Positions 1 through 7,232 are shown, numbered from the stretch's first letter. The stretch is DNA of 9,057 nucleotides from JBAXGE01 sp044344145 (GCA_044344145.1 JBIJDM010000109.1:1-9057); one strand, 5' to 3'. Translations and numbers: made by a program. The notes: a model not told the origin generated them from the letters alone.

Positions 1-316
1 ACCCCTGCGGGGGGCGTCCCGAGGGGACGCGGGTGGTCGCCCTTTCAGGGCTGTGTCATTGGGGTTGCGGTTACCCCATGGGCTACCGCCCATGGCTCTA
101 CACCGGACGCCCCGTTGGGGCTGGGGACGGGGGAGTCATGGTCAGGGATGACAATGTTACAGTGGGACGGGGGGAGGAATGCGGGCGTGGACGCCCGCGC
201 TCCCAGGCGGGGGGGCGTTGGCCCGTTGGGCCGAATGCCGACGGGGCGTCGGCACCACGAAATGCCTTGCCCCATGCTGGCACCGCTTGCCCAATCGGGT
301 AATATGGTGCCACTGC
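1..316. repeat. Hairpin-rich intergenic region upstream of the DUF58 gene
   Basis: I see no convincing gene here; open frames in this stretch run through palindromes. It holds a series of short perfect hairpins: GCGTCCC/GGGACGC (14-20/24-30), GGGGT/ACCCC (61-65/73-77), CCATGGG/CCCATGG (76-82/89-95), CCCC/GGGG (110-113/117-120) and GCGGGCGT/ACGCCCGC (181-188/191-198), then the half-repeat at 220-258. Such strings of small GC-rich palindromes between genes are familiar from planctomycete and related genomes. Whether they act as terminators, RNA structures or mobile REP-like units cannot be told from this window. Any gene to the left is not visible. Confidence 0.6.
220..258 (+). repeat. Half-copy (right arm) of repeat family 1
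   Basis: These 39 bases are identical to the right arm of repeat copy B at 8823-8861. The arm holds two hairpins: GGCCC-GTT-GGGCC and TGCCGAC-GGGGC-GTCGGCA. No left arm is seen upstream, so this is a solo arm rather than a full element. It ends about 60 bases before the ribosome binding site of the DUF58 gene, so it probably lies in or near that gene's 5' untranslated region. A weak resemblance to the element core follows at about 268-290 (CCCCAT..TGGC..CGCTTGCC), but it is degenerate. Confidence 0.8.
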
Positions 317-327
317 AAGGAGTTGTC

Positions 328-1227
328 ATGGCCGCGGCTTTGTTTGATACCGGATTTCTGCGCAAGCTCGAGATGTTGACGCTCGTGGCCCGGCAGACCT
401 ATCGCGGCTCCGCCCGCGGCGAACGCCGCAGCACCGCCCATGGCGCCAGCGTCGAATTCGCCGATTTCCGCCCCTATGTGCAGGGCGACGACTTCCGCCG
501 CATTGATTGGCTGGCCTACGCCAAATTCGAAACCCTCATGCTCCGCCTGTTCGTCGAAGAGCAGGAACTCAATGTCCATATCCTCCTCGACAGCTCCGCC
601 AGCATGGATTACGGCACCCCCAACAAATTTGTCTTCGCCCGCCAGATGGCCGCCGCGCTGGCCTATGTCGCGCTGGCCAATACCGACCGGGTGACGATCA
701 CCCCCATCCAGACCAATCCCGATACCGGCACCGTGATCGGCGCCGCCACCCGGCCCGTGCGCGGCAAGGCGGGCATCCTCCCGCTGCTGCAACAGTTGGA
801 ACGCTTCACCGCCGCCGGCACCACCGATCTGAACGCCGCGCTGGAAATGTTCGCCGTGCGCACCACGCGCCCGGGGCTGGTGATTCTGATTTCCGATTTA
901 CTCACGCCCGAAGGCATCGAGCGCGGCCTCGCCCGCGTGCGCTATGCCAAACATGAAGTCGCGCTGGTGCAGGTCCTCGCCCCCCAGGAACTCAAGCCCG
1001 ACCTGCTAGGCGATCTGCGGCTGGTGGATGCCGAGACCCAGCAACCCGTCGAAATCTCCGCCTCGCGCTCGGTCCTGCAGGCCTATGCCAAACGGCTGGC
1101 CGATTTTCTCGCCGGTCTGGCAGCGCTCGCCCGGCAGCACAACGGCACGCATGTCCTCGCCCCGACCGATGCCGACTTTGACGACCTGATTCTCAAACAA
1201 CTCCGTTCTTTGGGGCTGGTGAAGTAA
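328..1227 (+). CDS. DUF58 family protein with vWA-like domain
   Basis: A 299-aa DUF58 protein. The family hallmark EFADFRPYVQGDDFRRIDW is at residues 43-61. It is followed by a vWA-like metal site: DSSAS at 88-92, Thr166 in TTDLNAAL, and D190 in LISDLL. I see no signal peptide or membrane helix, so it is probably cytoplasmic. The ATG at 328 is chosen because AAGGAG (317-322) sits 5 bases upstream and because the family begins at about this point; longer in-frame extensions back to 115 read through hairpin repeats. DUF58 proteins are usually encoded beside MoxR AAA+ ATPases and are thought to work with them in assembling or maturing other proteins, sometimes envelope-related. The partner would be expected to the left, but it is not in this window, and palindromic DNA separates the gene from whatever lies there. 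The product assignment is strong; the exact role is unknown. Confidence 0.93.
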   Translation: MAAALFDTGFLRKLEMLTLVARQTYRGSARGERRSTAHGASVEFADFRPYVQGDDFRRIDWLAYAKFETLMLRLFVEEQELNVHILLDSSASMDYGTPNKFVFARQMAAALAYVALANTDRVTITPIQTNPDTGTVIGAATRPVRGKAGILPLLQQLERFTAAGTTDLNAALEMFAVRTTRPGLVILISDLLTPEGIERGLARVRYAKHEVALVQVLAPQELKPDLLGDLRLVDAETQQPVEISASRSVLQAYAKRLADFLAGLAALARQHNGTHVLAPTDADFDDLILKQLRSLGLVK

Positions 1228-1496
1228 GCCATCCCAGCAACGCGCTTAATTGCAGGGGGGGGCGGCAGTACATTAATCTCGATATCTTGGTCATAATATT
1301 GGTGTTTATGAGGGAAGCAATAATGACAAAAATGAATATTTCTAAAACCAAAACGGTCAAGATTTTTTTCTTGAATTAGGGTAGCTCGTTGTTAGCATAG
1401 TGGTACGTCCTCGTATGTGGCAGTCGAGGATGGCGTTTGCCGGTCGGGTGCGACTAGGCACTTCATATCTTTTTCTTTATTTTGTTGAGGTGACGT
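1228..1496 (+). other. AT-rich intergenic spacer with a possible tiny ORF
   Basis: From about 1270 to 1380 the base composition turns AT-rich, unlike the coding DNA around it. The only coding hint is an 18-codon frame at 1323-1376 (stop 1377-1379; MTKMNISKTKTVKIFFFLN) preceded by GAGGGA at 1309-1314. It resembles the charged and hydrophobic start of a signal peptide, so it could be a leader peptide, a remnant of a lost secreted-protein gene, or chance. TCAAGA/TCTTGA flank a T-run near 1358-1374 and could form a small hairpin. I see no tRNA, no convincing riboswitch and no clear terminator for the DUF58 gene. Confidence 0.3.
1371..1398 (+). promoter_or_regulatory. Possible weak promoter for the PEP-CTERM gene
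   Basis: TTGAAT (1371-1376) and TAGCAT (1393-1398) are separated by 16 bases, about 100 bases upstream of the PEP-CTERM start. Both boxes match the sigma-70 consensus at four to five of six positions. In AT-rich DNA such matches arise easily by chance, so this is only a candidate. Confidence 0.22.
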
Positions 1497-2369
1497 ATGC
1501 ATGGGAAGAATTGTTTTGGGCGTTTATTGTTGGGCATAAGCGTGGTGGGGGCCTGTGCCGCCTCCGCCAATGCCGCCGTCACCCTGGTTGATTGGGGTGG
1601 GGATTACGTTTCGACAAATATCTCGATACCAGCAGCCCCGGCTGCGGTTTTCGGGGATTATGATGGCGGTGGCACCAGTAACGACTCGCGTATTACCCGC
1701 GTGTTCGATGACACCACCACCGCGTACAGTCCGGCGGCGAGTTATAATGCACCTGTGGGCAAGAGTGGCCGTTTCTATGGCGGGGCCCAGGCCACATGGT
1801 ATAACACGGCTGCTGCGGTGACGTTCAATCCCAACCAAATTGGTCAAAGTGGCTCGGTAGATCGTATTCAGATTGGCGTGGGTGCGGGTGCGGTTGGTAC
1901 CACATCGGCAATCAATTTGGCGATTGCGTTTCTGCAGACCGATTTCCTCAATAGTGGTGGTTCCCTGGGGACGTTTGCGGACTATACCCTGTCGCTACAC
2001 ACGGCTAGTGTCGGCGCTGTTGTGCCCGTCGTGCGCTTCCTGATCAAGGATGGCTCGCAGTACTATGTGTCATTTTTGAGTATTAACACGGGTTTTTCCA
2101 CGTTGTCGGGTACCGCCAATGGCACCACCTGGGCGGCGTATAGTCCCGGGACCAACCTCAATTTTGATCAGAGCCAATCCTTCGCGGCCCACACCTTCAC
2201 CGATGTAAAAGCGCTGGGTATTTATATGGAAGCTGACAGTACGGCTTCCAATCAAGCGGCGTTGGTGCGGATTGATAGCATCACCATCACCGGCGTGCCC
2301 GAACCCACCAGCCTGAGCCTCTTGGCCTTGGGCGCGGCGGGCTTGCTCCTGCGTCGGCGCAAAGCCTGA
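1497..2369 (+). CDS. Exported PEP-CTERM sorting-domain protein
   Basis: A 290-aa secreted protein. The N-terminus is a signal peptide: a basic start (HGKNCFGR), a hydrophobic stretch (LLLGISVVGACA) and a likely cleavage after ANA near residue 26. The last 24 residues (267-290) are a PEP-CTERM signal: VPEP, a hydrophobic helix, then RRRKA. Proteins with this tail are known to be handled by exosortase, which removes the tail during export to the cell surface or exopolysaccharide layer. The mature part, roughly 27-266, is rich in Gly, Ser, Thr, Ala and Asn and looks beta-rich, in the style of a carbohydrate-binding or matrix protein, but I do not recognise a domain. The ATG at 1497 follows GAGG (1487-1490) with a 6-base gap. 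The gene is a lone unit with an AT-rich leader and a strong terminator. No exosortase gene is in the window. Codon use is less GC-biased than in the adjoining genes. Confidence 0.9.
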   Translation: MHGKNCFGRLLLGISVVGACAASANAAVTLVDWGGDYVSTNISIPAAPAAVFGDYDGGGTSNDSRITRVFDDTTTAYSPAASYNAPVGKSGRFYGGAQATWYNTAAAVTFNPNQIGQSGSVDRIQIGVGAGAVGTTSAINLAIAFLQTDFLNSGGSLGTFADYTLSLHTASVGAVVPVVRFLIKDGSQYYVSFLSINTGFSTLSGTANGTTWAAYSPGTNLNFDQSQSFAAHTFTDVKALGIYMEADSTASNQAALVRIDSITITGVPEPTSLSLLALGAAGLLLRRRKA

Positions 2370-2397
2370 TGACAACCTAAATCCTTGATATCACCCA

Positions 2398-2424
2398 GGG
2401 CATCCCACGCGGGATGCCCTTTTT
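2398..2424 (+). terminator. Rho-independent terminator of the PEP-CTERM gene
   Basis: A perfect 9-bp stem, GGGCATCCC (2398-2406) and GGGATGCCC (2411-2419), with a 4-base ACGC loop is followed directly by five T's (2420-2424). It starts 28 bases after the stop codon at 2369. The 3' half plus its T-run recurs at 2802-2818, beyond the palindromic element. Confidence 0.92.
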
Positions 2425-2435
2425 CATTGGTTCAG

Positions 2436-2803
2436 CCGGTATTTCCGGGGAATGGGGATGATTTGCGCTCCAAACCTGAGTAGTATCATCTTAATGCCGG
2501 AGGCATTACAGCTGGTAGCCGGTGGTTGGAGCGCAGCGTAAACCACCGGTAACGGTGCGGAAAATTCCCGCCATCCCGGCAGGGATGGCAGCAGATTTGG
2601 GTCAACGCCTACGCCCAATGGAATAGCTTGTCTAACCGTCAATCATTGCTGGCACCCCTGCCGGGGTGCCCCTCGTATGTTGTCCTGATCCGGTGGTTTC
2701 CACTTCGTTGCAACCACCGGCTACCCGCTGCCATGCCTCCGGCATGAAAACCAATCTCTCCTGCTACGATTATGCCCTAACAAACATACCCCGGAAATAC
2801 CGG
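2436..2803. repeat. 368-bp symmetric palindromic element with terminal inverted repeats
   Basis: The ends are a perfect 15-bp inverted repeat: CCGGTATTTCCGGGG at 2436-2450 and its reverse complement at 2789-2803. Inside, two arms carry the same three hairpin modules in mirror order. The left arm has ATGCCGGAGGCAT (2494-2506), CCGGTGGTT/AACCACCGG (2519-2527/2541-2549), and CCATCCC-GGCA-GGGATGG (2571-2588). The right arm, on the opposite strand, has GGCACCCC-TGCC-GGGGTGCC (2651-2670), CCGGTGGTT/AACCACCGG (2690-2698/2712-2720), and CATGCCTCCGGCATG (2732-2746). The 60-odd bases between the arms are not palindromic. I see no transposase; open frames inside are not convincing genes. It resembles a paired REP or MITE-type element that would depend on an enzyme encoded elsewhere. 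Confidence 0.85.
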
Positions 2804-2894
2804 ATGCCCTTTTTTCATGACCCCCGAGCGTACTCCCGGTAGCCGGTCCCCGCGCATTATGGTAAAGTTGCGGACCTCTTGAGGAGACTTCCGC
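2804..2894 (+). other. Leader region of the GH29 gene with a repeat remnant
   Basis: This stretch contains a second copy of the terminator 3' half and T-run (GGATGCCC plus six T's, from 2802) and a solitary GGTAGCCGGT at 2838-2847. The latter matches the middle-module edge of the neighbouring palindromic element (GGTAGCCGGTGGTT), so it is probably an eroded extra piece of that family. CATTAT at 2855-2860 could be a -10 box, but I find no good -35 box. GAGGAG at 2881-2886 is the ribosome binding site for the next gene. Confidence 0.4.
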
Positions 2895-3917
2895 ATGTCC
2901 TACGATCCTTACGAACAGCAGTTCCTGTTGAGCCAGGCCCAGAGCGGCAAAATCAAGGTCAACGTCCAACCCACCCCCGCGCTGCAGGCGTGGCTGGATC
3001 TGAAATTCGGCATGATGCTCAGTTTTGGCATCAATACTTTCAACGATTGCGAATGGTCCGATGGCACCCTCGACCCCGCCACCTTCAACCCCACCGCGCT
3101 CGATACCGACCAATGGTGTGCCGCCGCGAAAAGCGCGGGCATCAACTTCATGCTCCTGACCACCAAACATCATGACGGCTTCTGCCTCTGGCCCACCCGC
3201 TGGACCGATTACAGCGTCCAACACACCCCCTGGGCCAAGCGTTACGGCCACGATGGCGATGTGGTCGGCGCGCTGGCCGAAAGCTGCCGGCGCTATGGCA
3301 TCAAACTCGCCCTCTATTACTCGCTCTGGGACCGTCACGAGCGTTCCTACGAAAATGATCACGGCTACGCGATCTATATGAAGCGCCAACTGGCCGAACT
3401 ACTCACCCGCTACGGCCCGGTGGCGGAATTATGGTTTGATGGTGGCTGGAAAAAGGGCGGCGTCCACCGCCAGGACGAAACCCGCTGGTTCTGGCGCGAA
3501 ATCTACGAACATATCAAAACCCTCCAGCCCGAGTGCGTCGTCGGCAACAACGGCACCACCGAACGCCCCGGCGAGATCATCATGTACCCTTGCGATTTCC
3601 GAATCGGCGAAAAACATCTCCCCACGGAAAAAGACCGCAAAATCTACTATTGCGGCGGTTTGGGCGATTGGCTGGGCTACGAGTCCGACTACACCCTCAC
3701 CGCACCCACCGGCAAAGGCCGCTTTCCCGATGGCAACTGGTTCTGGCACGCCGATGACCAGTCCGTGCGCGAACCCCAATGGGTGGTGGACCAACTCACC
3801 GCCTGCAACCAGCATGGCGGCGTGTTCGTCATCAATGCCGGTCCCACGTCGGTCGGGCTGCTACGCGATGTGGATGTCGCGTGTCTAAAGACAGTAGGCC
3901 ACCTGCGCGGCGTGTGA
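2895..3917 (+). CDS. GH29 alpha-L-fucosidase family enzyme (catalytic barrel only)
   Basis: A 340-aa protein of the glycoside hydrolase 29 type, which releases alpha-L-fucose by a retaining mechanism. Recognisable pieces, in order, are LKFGMMLSFGINTF (36-49), the substrate-binding TKHHDGFCLWPT (90-101, His92 and His93), LALYYSLWDRH (138-148), and AELWFDGGW (177-185), where Asp182 fits the family nucleophile. The barrel closes with GGVFVINAGPT (308-318). There is no signal peptide, so it is probably intracellular. The start at 2895 follows GAGGAG (2881-2886) by 8 bases. Usual GH29 enzymes have 420-500 or more residues, with a C-terminal beta-sandwich after the barrel; this one stops at LKTVGHLRGV, just where that domain would begin. 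It is either a genuine single-domain form or a 3'-truncated gene. The acid/base residue cannot be placed by eye. No sugar transporter or sulfatase gene lies nearby, so the substrate is unknown. Confidence 0.88.
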   Translation: MSYDPYEQQFLLSQAQSGKIKVNVQPTPALQAWLDLKFGMMLSFGINTFNDCEWSDGTLDPATFNPTALDTDQWCAAAKSAGINFMLLTTKHHDGFCLWPTRWTDYSVQHTPWAKRYGHDGDVVGALAESCRRYGIKLALYYSLWDRHERSYENDHGYAIYMKRQLAELLTRYGPVAELWFDGGWKKGGVHRQDETRWFWREIYEHIKTLQPECVVGNNGTTERPGEIIMYPCDFRIGEKHLPTEKDRKIYYCGGLGDWLGYESDYTLTAPTGKGRFPDGNWFWHADDQSVREPQWVVDQLTACNQHGGVFVINAGPTSVGLLRDVDVACLKTVGHLRGV

Positions 3918-3930
3918 ATCTTAACGCCCC

Positions 3931-3960
3931 TTGAGGCGCAGCGGGGTAAAGGGTTACAAT
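3931..3960 (+). promoter_or_regulatory. Candidate promoter of the transglutaminase-like gene
   Basis: TTGAGG (3931-3936) and TACAAT (3955-3960) are 18 bases apart and match the sigma-70 boxes at four and five of six positions. They lie 30 bases upstream of the chosen start codon and just after the GH29 stop codon. This would allow the downstream gene to be transcribed on its own, although read-through from the GH29 gene is also possible because I see no terminator between them. Confidence 0.42.
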
Positions 3961-3990
3961 GGCGATGCCGTAATGGCAGGAGTTGGCACC

Positions 3991-5964
3991 ATGAAAATCA
4001 AAGCACGGATTCACTGGGGTTTGGTCGGCGCTGTTTTGTTGACCGGTACACTGGTACCGGCCTGGGGCCAGTTGCGCCTGCCGGGCACGCCTACGACCAA
4101 GCCCGCCACCCCGACCACGCCCACGACACCCACCACGCCCACCGCCACGGATCCCAATGCCACCCCGCCCGCCTCCACCCAGCAGGCACCGGACTCCAAA
4201 GGCGAAAAATACAGCGCCTACACCTTGAATAAAATCAAGGAAGTCCTGGACGGCGTCTCCGCCGGGGGCGATGCCCGTCAGGCCATGAAAACCCTCGACG
4301 GCTTGTTCGATCAGGTGCTGGTGTATGCCGAGGATGACAATTTCGACCAGTTCCGCGAAGCCTTTTTCGCCGCGCGCATGATGCGGCAACTCGCCGTGCT
4401 GGAAGATTCCCAGCGCAAGGACACCCTCGCCTACTTCCGCGCCAACGACAAAGTCGCCCGCGCCGTCGTAATGGCGGTGGATACCCAGGACAATACCCCC
4501 AAGGCCTACGAACTCCTCGGTCGCCTGCGCCAACGCTACGGCGACAAGCTCAACAAATATCCCGGCCTCACCGCTGCGGTCTGCGTCGTCCACGACCGCA
4601 AACTGCAGCGCAGCATGAACGAGAACAAAGTCACCGCGCCCGATCCGGTGGAAATCTTCGATTACTTCGTGCGCAACGAGCCCAGACTCGTCTTCCCCGT
4701 CAGCAAAATGCCCACGGAGTTACTGGTCTATGTCGTGGATGTCACCGCCACGCCCGACGAATTGCAATGGGCGCTGCAGAAACACGCCGGCAACGGCAAC
4801 GTCGGCGCGCTCTTCTTCGGCATCAAATACGATTACGCCCATCTGCGCAAAGGCGCCGAAAAGAAAGTCACCGCCGAAGGCTATACGCTGCCCAACATCG
4901 CCCAGTATGGCGGGGTGTGTATTGATCAGGCCTACTACGCCACGCAGGTCGGCAAGGCCCTGGGCATCCCCACCACCATCGCCACCGCGCAAAGCGGTAC
5001 CGTCAGCCACGCCTGGGTGGGCTATTTGCAGGCCGAAGGCACCAACGGCTGGTGGAATTTCAACTCCGGCCGCTATCCCGAATACCAGTTCATCCGCGGC
5101 CTGTGCGAAGACCCACAGACCAACCGCCGCACGCCCGATGCCCTCGTGGCCATCATCGCCGAGAGCATCCACGTGAAAGATGCCGACCGCGAAACCGCCG
5201 CCGCGCTGACCCGCGCCGCCCAGCGTTTGATCGTCGCGGAAATGAAAGGCGCCCTCCCGCTGGAACCCGCCGCCCCCACGGTCAAGGCGCTGGATATCCG
5301 TAACAAGCCGCGCAAGTCCTCGCGCACCGATGATATTTTGAATCTGCTGGAAGCGGCGCTCAAACACAACGTCGGCGATACCGAAGCCTGGGCCACCCTG
5401 CAACAGCTCGGCGCCCAGAACCGCCTCTCGCTGGAGGCCAAGCGCCGCTGGTCCGACCTCGCCCTGAAATTCTGCGCCCAGCGCTATCCCGATTTCGCCG
5501 TCAGTATTGTCGTGCCCATGATCGCCACCGTCGAAGATGTCAAGGAACAGGACAAACTCTGGACCGCGCTGTTTACCATGTTCCAGAAACGCGCCGACCT
5601 CGCCGCGGAAATCCGCATCCAGCAGGCCCAGATGTGGGAAAAGAACAAAGATGCCAACAAGGCCGGCCAATACTATCTGGATGTGGTCAACCGCTACGCC
5701 AATGCCGGCCCGTTTGTCATCACTGCGCTGGCCGGGGCGGAGAAAATCTTGCTGGATCAACAGCGCGCCGCCGATGTCCCCACGCTGTATGAATCCGCCT
5801 TCAAACAGATGAAAGCGCCCACCGGCATGGCCGGCCAGTTCGCCCAGCAGAGCAATTGGTACCGCGTCGGCAAATTATTGGAACAACGCTATGCCCAATT
5901 GGGCCGGCAGGAAGAAGCCCAGAAACTCAACGCCACCCTGGCCGCGGGCTTGGGTGCCGACTAA
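3991..5964 (+). CDS. Secreted transglutaminase-like protein with helical-repeat C-terminus
   Basis: A 657-aa exported protein. Residues 1-26 form a signal peptide (MKIKAR, then a hydrophobic core, cut near AWG|Q). Residues 32-66 are a Thr/Pro-rich linker with PTTPTTPTTPT. Residues 70-280 are mostly helical and unrecognised. Around 285-375 lies a transglutaminase-like fold: Cys310 in GGVCIDQAYYA, the GKALGIPTT strand, His340 in SHAWVGY, and WWNFNSG, where Asn356 or Asn358 stands where many relatives have the catalytic Asp. Residues 410-650 are alternating amphipathic helices of TPR type. The fold is used by proteases and cross-linking or amide-cleaving enzymes, and also by some inactive relatives; the Cys-His pair suggests activity. 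The periplasm or cell surface is the likely site. The ATG at 3991 is chosen for AGGAG (3978-3982) and the signal peptide directly after it; an upstream ATG at 3973 and a TTG at 3931 are less good. The substrate is unknown. Confidence 0.82.
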   Translation: MKIKARIHWGLVGAVLLTGTLVPAWGQLRLPGTPTTKPATPTTPTTPTTPTATDPNATPPASTQQAPDSKGEKYSAYTLNKIKEVLDGVSAGGDARQAMKTLDGLFDQVLVYAEDDNFDQFREAFFAARMMRQLAVLEDSQRKDTLAYFRANDKVARAVVMAVDTQDNTPKAYELLGRLRQRYGDKLNKYPGLTAAVCVVHDRKLQRSMNENKVTAPDPVEIFDYFVRNEPRLVFPVSKMPTELLVYVVDVTATPDELQWALQKHAGNGNVGALFFGIKYDYAHLRKGAEKKVTAEGYTLPNIAQYGGVCIDQAYYATQVGKALGIPTTIATAQSGTVSHAWVGYLQAEGTNGWWNFNSGRYPEYQFIRGLCEDPQTNRRTPDALVAIIAESIHVKDADRETAAALTRAAQRLIVAEMKGALPLEPAAPTVKALDIRNKPRKSSRTDDILNLLEAALKHNVGDTEAWATLQQLGAQNRLSLEAKRRWSDLALKFCAQRYPDFAVSIVVPMIATVEDVKEQDKLWTALFTMFQKRADLAAEIRIQQAQMWEKNKDANKAGQYYLDVVNRYANAGPFVITALAGAEKILLDQQRAADVPTLYESAFKQMKAPTGMAGQFAQQSNWYRVGKLLEQRYAQLGRQEEAQKLNATLAAGLGAD

Positions 5965-5984
5965 CTCCCGCAGCCTGCCCCCGC

Positions 5985-7172
5985 TTACACCCCGCGCGCC
6001 GGCGTCACACTCATCTGCCCGCGTCCCAGCGTCGCGCCCCAGCATAATCCCCCCAGCAGCGCTATGCTGCCCGCCAGCAACATCGGGATTAAGTACCCGC
6101 CGGTGCTGTCCACCAGCCAGCCCGCCGTCATCGGCCCGACAATCGCCGCCAGCCCATAGCACAGGTACACCAGCGGATACACCCGTTCGTAATCCGCCGC
6201 CGGAAACCGCTGGCCGATCCACACCGCATAGAGCACAAAGCAACCCCCAAAGGCGATCCCCGCCAGCAGCGCCAGCACCCCAAACACATGGGCCGCGCCG
6301 CTGGCCAGCGGTGCCACCGCCACCAACCCCGCCAGCAGCAGCAGATTCAGTGTAATCATCCCCGCCCCCAGCCGGTCCATCAGCCAGCCCCACAATACCC
6401 GCCCCAGCGCATTGCCCAGCGCAAAGAGCACCACCGCCTGCGTCGCCTGTGCGGAGCTTAAGCCCCCATGCAGCGCCAGCGGCTTAAGTAATCCAATCAG
6501 CACCAGCCCCGCCAGCGAACCACAGAAAATGCCCCCCGCGGCCAGCCAAAAATCCAGCCGCTGAAAGGTGTGACTGGTATCGGCCTCGGGATCGAGCGTG
6601 GGGGGGATGGGCTTGGGTTTGAAAATAAACGCCAGCAGGCCCAGTGTGATCATGGCCATGGTGCCCATAAAGTGCCAGATGGTCAGCACATTCCACCCCG
6701 CGGCCAGCAGATTATGACTCACCTGCGAAACAATCAACGCCCCGCCGCCGAACCCCATCACCGAAACCCCCGTCACCAGTCCCTTATGCTGGGGAAACCA
6801 CCGTACGGCCGTACTCAGCGATACCAGATACCCGCACCCCATCCCCGCCCCGCCCAGCACGCCCAGACTCAGCAGCGTGGGCCAAAACGCCCCGCCCCCC
6901 AGACTCGCCAGAATAAACCCACCCCCATAAAACAGCGCCGCCAGCAACACCAGTAGCCGCGGCCCAAGCTGATCAATATGCCGTCCCGCCCAGGTCATCG
7001 AAATGGTCAACATGCCCACCATCAGGCCAAAGATGGCTTGCGCCTGCGCGGCGGTAAAGTGATACTGGCTCATGAGTTGCGGAACAAAGACGCTCCAGGC
7101 ATAGATGCTGCCGAGGATGGATTGAATGGCGACGGAGGCGAGAAGGATCAGCGCGGGCCGAATTCTATCCAT
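5985..7172 (-). CDS. MFS transporter, OFA (oxalate/formate antiporter-like) family
   Basis: A 395-aa membrane protein with about twelve hydrophobic segments. The first helix ends in SILGSIYAWSVFVPQL (18-33), typical of OFA members. The MFS loop 2-3 signature is GRHIDQLGPRL (63-73). The block GGAGMGCGYLVSLSTAVRW (107-125), followed by FPQHKGLVTG and GFGGGAL, is the OFA hallmark. OFA proteins exchange or import small carboxylates, oxalate/formate being the classic example; most members have unknown substrates, and oxalate should not be assumed here. The start is the ATG at 7172, with GGAG five bases upstream; a TTG eight codons earlier is less likely. It is convergent with the transglutaminase-like gene, with only 20 bases between stop codons and no visible terminator, so the transcripts may overlap. 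Oxalate-metabolism genes are absent from the window. Confidence 0.9.
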   Translation of the reverse strand: MDRIRPALILLASVAIQSILGSIYAWSVFVPQLMSQYHFTAAQAQAIFGLMVGMLTISMTWAGRHIDQLGPRLLVLLAALFYGGGFILASLGGGAFWPTLLSLGVLGGAGMGCGYLVSLSTAVRWFPQHKGLVTGVSVMGFGGGALIVSQVSHNLLAAGWNVLTIWHFMGTMAMITLGLLAFIFKPKPIPPTLDPEADTSHTFQRLDFWLAAGGIFCGSLAGLVLIGLLKPLALHGGLSSAQATQAVVLFALGNALGRVLWGWLMDRLGAGMITLNLLLLAGLVAVAPLASGAAHVFGVLALLAGIAFGGCFVLYAVWIGQRFPAADYERVYPLVYLCYGLAAIVGPMTAGWLVDSTGGYLIPMLLAGSIALLGGLCWGATLGRGQMSVTPARGV

Positions 7173-7203
7173 GCGTGCTCCAATAAAGAACGTCAATACA
7201 TGA

Positions 7204-7232
7204 ATACTACTTCATATATAAGGTCAAGTCAA
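7204..7232 (-). promoter_or_regulatory. Sigma-70-like promoter of the MFS gene
   Basis: Read on the minus strand, TTGACT (7232-7227) and TAGTAT (7209-7204) are exactly 17 bases apart. The -35 box matches five of six consensus positions and the -10 box four. The start codon is about 31 bases downstream of the -10 box. The region is locally AT-rich amid GC-rich DNA, which supports the call. A second TTGAC overlaps five bases downstream of the first. Confidence 0.55.

Noticed and set aside
115..327. N-terminal extension of the DUF58 frame back to 115
   Set aside because: It translates across hairpin repeats including the 220-258 arm, has no family similarity, and a strong AAGGAG sits just before the ATG at 328.
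2424..2642. 72-aa minus-strand open frame in the palindromic element
   Set aside because: It crosses the hairpin modules and has no ribosome binding site or family similarity, so it is not evidence for an encoded transposase.
3832..4593. 253-aa minus-strand open frame across the GH29/transglutaminase junction
   Set aside because: It spans the end of one real gene and the start of another and contains a long Gly/Arg low-complexity tract that mirrors the Thr/Pro linker; not a gene.
4720..5760. 346-aa minus-strand open frame inside the transglutaminase-like gene
   Set aside because: It is an antisense shadow of a GC-rich gene: Gly/Asp/Phe-rich with no domain, while the plus strand carries a signal peptide and a catalytic-type motif.
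5965..5984. Bidirectional terminator between the convergent transglutaminase-like and MFS genes
   Set aside because: The 20-base gap has no inverted repeat or T-run on either strand.
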